A DNA stretch of 10,770 nucleotides from assembly GCA_028274885.1 (NCBI GenBank), contig JAQCMX010000236.1, forward strand, positions 1-10,770. Reading direction: 5' to 3'. Made by a program: the position numbers and the translations under genes. The stretch's first letter is position 1. Every line of letters starts with the position of its first letter. Source of the stretch: Haloarculaceae archaeon. GTDB lineage: Archaea > Halobacteriota > Halobacteria > Halobacteriales > Haloarculaceae. A model generated the notes under the pieces. It did no database searches, had not been told where the DNA came from, and saw only the letters and a list, made by a program, of their open reading frames with translations. Of this stretch, positions 5,204 to 10,770 are shown one piece after another.

Positions 5204-7237
5204 TTACCCCACTGCCATCCAGGTGACCAGCGCGATGGTCGGCAGGATGACGGCGAACTTGACCCCCGAAATCAGGTCGACCTCGCGGATGTACCCCGCG
5301 ATGAACGACGACAGGACGGCCTGCAGCGTCACCGCGTGGAAGAACAACACCGACAGCAGGCCGGTGTCGACGTTCGAGCCGAACTGGCCACCGCCAGCCG
5401 CTGCGGAACTACCGCCGCCACCGCCGACCTGATTGGCCAGGCCGGACATGACGTCGAGGAACTGCGTCTTCAGCAGTGCCATCACGCCCAGTAGCGTCAG
5501 GTAGGTCATGATGATGATGACCACCTGCATCCGCGTCCGGGACTTCCGGTCGCGGTCGATGTCGTCCTGGTTCTCCGAGGCCTGTGCCGCCGTCGTCAGC
5601 ACGTCCTCGATCTGGCTCGACGCTTCCTGTGCCTTGCTGATGAGTTTGACGGTCCGCGCGAGCCGCGGGATGTGGTACTTGTTGTTGAACTCTCGCAGCG
5701 CGTCTTTCAGGTTCGTCCCGTAGTTTACCTTCGCGTACATCGTCTCGAACTCGTCGGACAGCTTCCCCGACGAGGTCTCGGCGACCACGCTCAACGACTC
5801 CAGCAGCGTCATGCCGGTGTCGTTTGCACTGGAGAGTTTCCGGAGGTTCTCGGAGAGTTGACTCACGACGCCACGCCGCGCCCGGACGTTCCACTCGTAG
5901 AAGATCATCAGCGGGACGAAGTTGAGATACAGCGGGACGTAGAACCAGAAGAACGTCGCACCGACGGGGTTGTCGACGAAGCCCTCGGGCGACAGCGGTG
6001 CGAACCCGTACAGCACGCTCAGCACGACCGCCACGATGGAGACCGGAATCGTCAGCCCGAGCACGACCGTCGGGTTGTCCCGGAAGAAGACGTGTGGCTT
6101 CCGGAGAATTGCGCTGAGTTCGTGGGACCGCTCACGGCCCTTGATCTTCTCGAAGACTCCACGGTCGTCGGTGTACTTCTCGACGAGACCGAGGTTCAGC
6201 ACGTCCAACCCCTCGCGGACGACCACGTCGTCGCGACTGCCCTCTGGCCGGAGGTATCCGTCGCCGATCTCGTCCTGTGTGACCGTCGAAACCAGCACGA
6301 GGAAACCGACCCCCGTCAGCGGAATCAGCCCGTACACCGTACCCAGAAGCAGGAACTGCTGGGAGTCGCCCATCATCGACATGATGACGAGGATGATGAT
6401 GAGCAAGAGCGGGAACAGCGAGAGTGTCATGTACATTTCACCGAACAGTTCCATCGTCTCCAGCACCATCTCCTGTTCCTGCTTGGCCGTTCGCATGTGT
6501 TTTTCCTTCTGGTCCTCGAGGAAGCCGGTCATGTCACCCCCGGAGTCGACGATAGAGAGCATGTCGGTCAAAAACTGTGCCAACTCGTCGCTCGGCGTCT
6601 GGAGCGCCTGGTTGCGGATCGCCGTCCGGTAGTCCGTATCGAAGTACTCGGTCTCCAGCACGATGGATTGGAACTCCTTTGACACCTCACCGTACGTGTC
6701 GTCGGCCCGGGCCATCGCCTGCAGAATCTCGAGCTGATTCAGTCCCCCGACCGACAGTGCGTACATGAACGAAATCGAGTCGGACAGGAGGACGTTAATC
6801 TCGCGTTTGCGTGCCCCCGCACGGAAGTACGGGATCGAGACTAGCGAGCCGAAGCCGATACCGAAGCCGATCAGCCCGAACACGATGCCGGTGACGAACA
6901 CCAGGAACGGGATCTTCAACTGCAACAGGATCGGCGGAATGGCGGACTCGGCGACACCGAGCAACACCGGTGCGTCGGGCAAAAAGAGCGCGAAGACGAG
7001 ATAGCCCAGCAGTGAGCCGACGATCCACAGTGTCAGGCCGGCCAGCGCGCCGACACCGAGCGCCCGTGAGAGGAACAGTTCGACGTTCTGTGGCATCCGG
7101 GCCTGGGCCAACTTGTTCTCCACGCCGGCGACGAAATCGCCCTCGTCGTCGAACAGCGACTCGTAGAGGGGGTAGAACGTGTCCCCGAGGGCACTCGTGC
7201 TGCCGACTGCCTGGCCGCTTCGCGTGTCGAGACTCAT
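5204..7237 (-). CDS. pilC: PilC/TadC/ArlJ-type platform membrane protein with two T2SSF domains
   Basis: This 677-residue polytopic protein is the inner-membrane platform on which the adjacent ATPase acts during pilin assembly. About eight or nine hydrophobic segments are visible, near 61-87, 111-133, 271-289, 296-317, 390-411, 428-446, 569-589, 625-648 and 658-675. Two cytoplasmic helical T2SSF-type domains lie before the third segment (~145-265, with LSDSISFMYALSVGG) and before the seventh (~455-565, with LSENLRKLSSANDTGMTLLESL). Each has the paired charged helices known from this family. A duplicated architecture of this length is usual for archaeal PilC/ArlJ proteins. A Gly/Ser/Ala-rich linker (605-617) separates the last helices. 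There is no cysteine. The ATG follows the ATPase TGA by one base (TGAGATG), so strict co-expression is expected. The family call is secure. The exact haloarchaeal paralogue (PilC3 or another) is not. Confidence 0.93.
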   Translation of the reverse strand: MSLDTRSGQAVGSTSALGDTFYPLYESLFDDEGDFVAGVENKLAQARMPQNVELFLSRALGVGALAGLTLWIVGSLLGYLVFALFLPDAPVLLGVAESAIPPILLQLKIPFLVFVTGIVFGLIGFGIGFGSLVSIPYFRAGARKREINVLLSDSISFMYALSVGGLNQLEILQAMARADDTYGEVSKEFQSIVLETEYFDTDYRTAIRNQALQTPSDELAQFLTDMLSIVDSGGDMTGFLEDQKEKHMRTAKQEQEMVLETMELFGEMYMTLSLFPLLLIIILVIMSMMGDSQQFLLLGTVYGLIPLTGVGFLVLVSTVTQDEIGDGYLRPEGSRDDVVVREGLDVLNLGLVEKYTDDRGVFEKIKGRERSHELSAILRKPHVFFRDNPTVVLGLTIPVSIVAVVLSVLYGFAPLSPEGFVDNPVGATFFWFYVPLYLNFVPLMIFYEWNVRARRGVVSQLSENLRKLSSANDTGMTLLESLSVVAETSSGKLSDEFETMYAKVNYGTNLKDALREFNNKYHIPRLARTVKLISKAQEASSQIEDVLTTAAQASENQDDIDRDRKSRTRMQVVIIIMTYLTLLGVMALLKTQFLDVMSGLANQVGGGGGSSAAAGGGQFGSNVDTGLLSVLFFHAVTLQAVLSSFIAGYIREVDLISGVKFAVILPTIALVTWMAVG

Positions 7238-7238
7238 C

Positions 7239-9785
7239 TCAGTCCCCTTCCTCCGCTTCCGCGCCGGCTTTGGTCACGAACTGCCCGAAGTCGATCTCGG
7301 TGTCGTCCTCTTCCTCCTCCTCCTCGGGGATCATCCCCTCGTCGGTTTCGATGCCCGACAGTGCCTTCACGATTTCCGGGGTCTCCATGCTCTTGTACCG
7401 GTCGAACAGCGGCATGGCGTTGTCGAGGATGTCCGTCGTCTCCTCGCTGATCTCCCCGCTAGCATCCGGCCGCGGGACCATCTCCTCTTTTTTCGGGTCG
7501 ATATCGATCTTGACCGACTCCATCTCCTGTAGGTCTTCGAGGCTGCTCTCGAGTTGGCCGTGAGCGATCAGCGTCAGAATCGTGTCGGGATCGTTGATGA
7601 ACGCCTGGATCGTCGCAGCCACGTGCTGGTAGGTGTTGATGCCGTTGTTGATGAGATGTGCCAGGACGATCTTCCGCTTGAACAGCTCCTCGTCCAGCTT
7701 CTCCTGGTCCCACCCGCGGTCGAACTTGATTTCCTCCAGCGTGTTGGACTGGCCCATCTGGATGAACTCGTCCGTCTCGGCCTGCCACTGGTAAACGTCC
7801 CTGACGTTGATCTCGTCGTTCTCCGCGGAGTACTCGTTGATCTCGGTTAGGGTCTTGTTCCGCCGGACCTTCCGACCACCCGTCCGGGTCTGGGTCTGGA
7901 TACTGACCAGGTCGAGTGCGGTAAACAGCGTCTTCGAGACGTTGATGGGTTCGGTCGTGAAGCGCTTGATGACCTCGCCCACCGAGTCGGCGTGGAACGT
8001 GGTGTAGGTGGTGTGCCCCGTCGACATGACCTGAAAGAGGGTCCGTCCCTCCTCACCACGGATCTCACCCATCACGATGTAGTCCGGACGCTGACGCAGT
8101 GCGGCTTCCAGCAGGTCGAACTCGTCTACGTCGCCCGTGTCGTCCTCGCCGAACGACGGTCGGGTGACGCTGGCGACCCAGTTCCGCTGGGGCAGTTCGA
8201 CCTCGCGGGTGTCCTCGATGGAGACGATCTTTGCGCTCGAGGGGATGAAAAGCGAAACCGCGTTCAGGCTGGTGGTCTTCCCCGACGCCGTACCGCCCGC
8301 GAAGATGAGGCTCTTGTTGTTCTCGATACAGAGCCACAGGAATGCCATCTCGTCCAGCGAGAAGGTGTTCCAGTTGATCAGGTCGATCGGTGTGAACGGA
8401 ACGTCCTTGAACTGACGGATGGTGTAGTTGGTCCCGTGGTCGGACACTTCCCGACCGAGGGTGAGTTGAGCACGCGACCCGTCCGGGAGCGTCGCGTCGA
8501 CCTGCGGCTGTCGTTTGGAGATGCCCTTGCCGGAGCGCTGCGCGAGCTTGACGACGAAGTCGTCGAGCGACTCCTCACCGTGTTTGACGTTGGAGATGAT
8601 CTGCTCGTAGTCGGTGTGGTAGACGAACACCCGGCTGTTGTACCCGTCGCAGGAGACGTCCTCCACGTTGATGTCGTGTTTGACCGGGTCGATCTTCGCG
8701 AACCCGATGAAGTTGCGCTTGAGGACGTACAGCAGTTTCTCGACCTGGTACTCGCTGAGGGTCTCGGGGTCCTCGTCGAGGATCGCAGGTTCGGGCCGGA
8801 CCGTGATTCCCGAGAGCCCGCCCGACGCCGTGGTGGGCAACTCGACCTCCATCCCCATCATCTGCTTGAACTTGTCCATCGTCCCCAGGTCGGGTTCGAC
8901 CGTGCTGTCGCCGCGCAGGAGGTCGTACCGGTCGAGTAACCGCTGGGCTTCGCGCTGGATGACTTCCGCGCGGTCCTCCTCGCTGCCCTCGACGACGACG
9001 TCGTCTTCGGAGTATTTGATCGCCGTTCGAAGCTTGCCGGCGAGGAAATCCTGTAGCTCCCGTTCGATCGGGTTGAGGTGTGGCTCGATGACGTAGTACT
9101 TCTTCTCGTTTTCCTTCTTGGAGTGGAAAATAATAACGCAGGCGTATGGCTTGTTCACCCAGTACCGCTCGATTTCCTCGAAGTGGGACTTCTTCGACGC
9201 CGGGACGGACTTCTCCACGTCATAACGGTTGACGACCGTCGTCTTGCCGTCGACGGTCGAGAAGAACATGTCTTCATCGAGGTCCTCGTTGACGTTGACC
9301 GTCCGGTCCTCGACGACGGCGTCGAGTTCGGAGGCGAGGCCCTCGCCAAAACTCAGGATGCCTTCGGCCTCGTCCGGATCGAACCCGAGCGCGTCGGCCG
9401 GGTCGAACGCCTTCTGCTCCCCGTCCCCCGTCGTCGGTGGCGTCCCGTCGGTGTAGTAGTACTGTTGTTTGTAGTGTTCCCATTTGTAGTGGTCCTTGAC
9501 GACGGGCACCCGAGTTGGATCGAGAAACTGCTGGAACGGCTCGTTCAGTCCCTTGGCGGCACTCGCTCCCTGCATCAGTTTGTCCTCCGTCTTCCGGGGA
9601 TCGAACCCGAGGAACTCAGTGCGGTCGAACGGACCACCGGTGTGGAACTCCCGTCGGAAATCCTCCCATGTATACTCACCGACTGTGGCACGTTCGACCC
9701 GAGCGAGTAGCTCCTCCGCGTCGGCGCTCGTGCCCTCGGCGTCGACTGGATTGGCGTCGCCCCCCTCTTTGTCATCGGTTGCCAT
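7239..9785 (-). CDS. pilB: PilB/TadA-type type II/IV secretion ATPase for pilus assembly
   Basis: This 848-residue cytoplasmic motor ATPase powers pilin assembly through the adjacent PilC-like platform. All family motifs are intact: Walker A GGTASGKTT (497-505, K503), Asp box SIEDTREVEL (522-531), Walker B YIVMGEIRGEE (569-579, E574) and His box STGHTTYTTFHADS with H591 and H598. The N-terminal ~300 residues form an acidic, lineage-specific region. Residues 340-470 correspond to the N2-like domain that precedes the RecA-like core. A ~240-residue tail includes a Glu-rich run (821-826). The protein is longer than bacterial PilB (~560 aa), as haloarchaeal PilB proteins usually are. The ATG at 9785 heads the operon, with a TATA-like element about 30 bp upstream and no strong Shine-Dalgarno, fitting a short or absent leader. 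ArlI of archaella is a relative, but the five following pilin-like genes favour a pilus or pseudopilus system. Confidence 0.95.
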   Translation of the reverse strand: MATDDKEGGDANPVDAEGTSADAEELLARVERATVGEYTWEDFRREFHTGGPFDRTEFLGFDPRKTEDKLMQGASAAKGLNEPFQQFLDPTRVPVVKDHYKWEHYKQQYYYTDGTPPTTGDGEQKAFDPADALGFDPDEAEGILSFGEGLASELDAVVEDRTVNVNEDLDEDMFFSTVDGKTTVVNRYDVEKSVPASKKSHFEEIERYWVNKPYACVIIFHSKKENEKKYYVIEPHLNPIERELQDFLAGKLRTAIKYSEDDVVVEGSEEDRAEVIQREAQRLLDRYDLLRGDSTVEPDLGTMDKFKQMMGMEVELPTTASGGLSGITVRPEPAILDEDPETLSEYQVEKLLYVLKRNFIGFAKIDPVKHDINVEDVSCDGYNSRVFVYHTDYEQIISNVKHGEESLDDFVVKLAQRSGKGISKRQPQVDATLPDGSRAQLTLGREVSDHGTNYTIRQFKDVPFTPIDLINWNTFSLDEMAFLWLCIENNKSLIFAGGTASGKTTSLNAVSLFIPSSAKIVSIEDTREVELPQRNWVASVTRPSFGEDDTGDVDEFDLLEAALRQRPDYIVMGEIRGEEGRTLFQVMSTGHTTYTTFHADSVGEVIKRFTTEPINVSKTLFTALDLVSIQTQTRTGGRKVRRNKTLTEINEYSAENDEINVRDVYQWQAETDEFIQMGQSNTLEEIKFDRGWDQEKLDEELFKRKIVLAHLINNGINTYQHVAATIQAFINDPDTILTLIAHGQLESSLEDLQEMESVKIDIDPKKEEMVPRPDASGEISEETTDILDNAMPLFDRYKSMETPEIVKALSGIETDEGMIPEEEEEEDDTEIDFGQFVTKAGAEAEEGD

Positions 9786-9801
9786 TACGCATCACTCTAC
9801 T

Positions 9802-9807
9802 GTTACG
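9802..9807. promoter_or_regulatory. Third GTTACG half-site near predicted transcription start
   Basis: GTTACG on the plus strand matches the half-site of the inverted repeat at 9838-9856. It lies between the TATA-like element and the pilB ATG, about 17-22 nt before the start codon. A one-mismatch copy, ATTACG, overlaps the start codon at 9784-9789. This could be part of an operator. It is seen by motif only. Confidence 0.3.
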
Positions 9808-9811
9808 GGAG

Positions 9812-9823
9812 AAAAAAGTTTAT
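9812..9823 (-). promoter_or_regulatory. Candidate TATA box of the pilus operon
   Basis: The minus strand reads ATAAACTTTTTT, the most AT-rich stretch close to pilB, at 27-38 nt before its ATG. Haloarchaeal transcripts start about 22-27 nt downstream of the TATA element, which would put the start some 10 nt before the ATG. The mRNA would then have a very short leader, consistent with the lack of a clear Shine-Dalgarno. Confidence 0.45.
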
Positions 9824-9837
9824 GTCTACATTATCAC

Positions 9838-9856
9838 TCGTAACCGGACGTTACGA
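9838..9856. promoter_or_regulatory. 7-5-7 inverted repeat upstream of the operon promoter, candidate operator
   Basis: TCGTAAC-CGGAC-GTTACGA is a perfect 7-bp inverted repeat with a 5-nt spacer, 15 bp upstream of the TATA-like element. Half-site centres are 12 bp apart, close to one helical turn, as expected for a dimeric DNA-binding protein. The position just upstream of TATA/BRE suits an activator. The regulator is unknown. Confidence 0.4.
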
Positions 9857-9966
9857 CCGACGGAGACGGCATCGAACCGCCCGTTCGCCCGTTTTGCGGC
9901 TTTCTTCCGGTTTGTCGATTCGGGATTCTCTTTTCATTGACAGTGAAGATATGTGTAGAGAAAGTA

Positions 9967-10770
9967 TCAGGAAATAAACTCTTCGATGCGGTTCAGGGCC
10001 GTTTTGAGATCCGACAGTCCCGTCGCGTACGACACACGGAGGTGGCCGGACCCACCTGCGCCGAACACGCCGCCGGGCACGACCGCCACCTTCTTCTCTT
10101 GAATTAGTTCTTCGGCGAACGCTTCGCTGTCGTCGGTTGGGCACTCGGGGAACGCGTAGAACGCCCCAGAAGCCTCGAAGCAGTCGATGCCCATCTCCGA
10201 GAAGCGCGAGAGAACGAAGTTCCGGCGGCGGTCGTACTGGTCACGCATCTCGGCCAGAGCGTCGTCGCAGTTCGCCAGCGCGTCGAGGGCCGCGTGTTGA
10301 GCAGTCGTCGGCGCCGACAGCATCGTGTACTGGTGGACGCGGTTCATCGCCGTGATCGCCTCGGACGGACCCATCGCGTACCCCAGACGCATCCCCGTCA
10401 TCGCGTACGCTTTCGAGAAGCCGTTAAACACGACTGTCCGCTCGCGCATCCCGGGCAGGGTCGCGATGGACGCGTGGTCGTGTTTGTAGGAAAGCGCCGC
10501 GTAGATCTCGTCGGACAGCACGATCAGGTCGTTTTCGCGACAGAATGCGGCGACTTCGGCGAGTTCTTCCCTGGTCATCGTCGCGCCAGTCGGGTTGTTC
10601 GGGTAACAGTAGACCAGCGCGTCGGCCTCGTGGGCGCCGGCGTCTTCGAGTGCCTCACGGGTCAACTTGAACTCGTCTTCGACACGGGTCGGCACAGCCA
10701 GTGGCTCCCCACCGGAGAAGATGACACCCGGGACGTAGGAGATGTACGTCGGTTGGGCCACCGCCACGGT
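9967..10770 (-). CDS. Class I/II PLP-dependent aminotransferase, N-terminus outside window
   Basis: The frame is open to the window end, giving the last 267 residues of a fold-type I aminotransferase (usual length ~370-400, so roughly 110-120 N-terminal residues are missing). Visible PLP-site features, in fragment numbering, are N59-P-T-G in the YPNNPTG motif, D87 with Y90 in SDEIY, the Schiff-base lysine K120 in FSKAYAMTGMRLGY with phosphate-binding R128, and R245 in GHLRVSYA, the usual substrate alpha-carboxylate contact. It is a cytosolic enzyme of amino-acid metabolism, transferring an amino group to a 2-oxo acid such as 2-oxoglutarate. The amino-acid substrate (aspartate, aromatic or other) cannot be decided from this part. 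It ends 181 bp before the pilB start in the same direction, and pilB has its own promoter-like sequence, so it is probably not part of the pilus operon. Confidence 0.92.
   Translation of the reverse strand, partial: TVAVAQPTYISYVPGVIFSGGEPLAVPTRVEDEFKLTREALEDAGAHEADALVYCYPNNPTGATMTREELAEVAAFCRENDLIVLSDEIYAALSYKHDHASIATLPGMRERTVVFNGFSKAYAMTGMRLGYAMGPSEAITAMNRVHQYTMLSAPTTAQHAALDALANCDDALAEMRDQYDRRRNFVLSRFSEMGIDCFEASGAFYAFPECPTDDSEAFAEELIQEKKVAVVPGGVFGAGGSGHLRVSYATGLSDLKTALNRIEEFIS

Noticed and set aside
5672..6682. 336-codon open frame on the plus strand opposite the platform gene
   Set aside because: It is antisense to a clear PilC-family protein, and its translation is a His/Glu/Arg/Val-rich composition typical of the mirror frame of GC-rich DNA. 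The same applies to the long plus-strand frames at 7992-8939, 4372-5181 and 9078-9710.
7239..9785. Motor gene as an archaellum ATPase (ArlI)
   Set aside because: No archaellin, arlF/arlG or arlH-like gene accompanies it, and the order PilB-PilC followed by pilin-like proteins fits a pilus or pseudopilus locus.
9772..9792. Six-codon upstream frame (ATG at 9792) overlapping the pilB start
   Set aside because: It is too short to judge. If transcription starts about 10 nt before pilB, its ATG would barely be on the mRNA. Likely chance.
1..10770. CRISPR array, tRNA or rRNA genes, insertion sequence
   Set aside because: No spaced direct repeats, cloverleaf-like segments, rRNA-like stretches or transposase frames with terminal repeats were seen on either strand.

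Overview
The window is from a haloarchaeon (class Halobacteria). The DNA is GC-rich, the proteins are acidic, ectodomains are rich in N-X-S/T sequons, translation starts include GTG, and the pilin-like N-termini (RGQ, RAQ, RAV followed by a hydrophobic helix) are of haloarchaeal type. The genus cannot be fixed from the sequence alone.

Layout. (1) Positions 1-1281, plus strand: the 3' end of a large secreted surface protein with about three tandem CARDB-like beta-sandwich modules. (2) 1282-1638: a 357-bp convergent intergenic region with no credible gene and one clean 7-5-7 hairpin. (3) 1639-9785, minus strand: a seven-gene operon, read from right to left. It encodes a PilB-type secretion/pilus ATPase (848 aa), a PilC/TadC-type membrane platform protein (677 aa) and five small proteins that each have one N-terminal pilin-like hydrophobic helix (208, 210, 343, 152 and 268 aa). 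Junctions run from a 7-nt overlap to a 13-nt gap, so the operon is very probably translationally coupled. (4) 9786-9966: the operon's promoter region, with a TATA-like element, a 7-5-7 inverted repeat TCGTAAC-N5-GTTACGA and a third GTTACG copy. (5) 9967-10770, minus strand: the C-terminal two thirds of a fold-type I PLP aminotransferase, a metabolic gene that ends before the operon begins.

How the genes work together. The ATPase would drive assembly at the cytoplasmic face of the PilC-like platform. The five pilin-like proteins are candidate minor pilins or pseudopilins that form or prime a pilus-like filament or secretion complex. No prepilin peptidase (PibD) gene and no obvious small major pilin lie in the window, so these would come from elsewhere. 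The convergent surface protein may be a functional partner such as an adhesin, but only proximity suggests that.

Most notable: each of the five otherwise dissimilar pilin-like proteins has exactly two cysteines, all outside the membrane helix, while the platform protein and the surface-protein fragment have none. This suggests one disulfide per subunit. Also worth checking are the related C-terminal tails of the first two pilin-like proteins (LIVRIW and VEVRIVAW) and the clustered GTTACG sites at the promoter.
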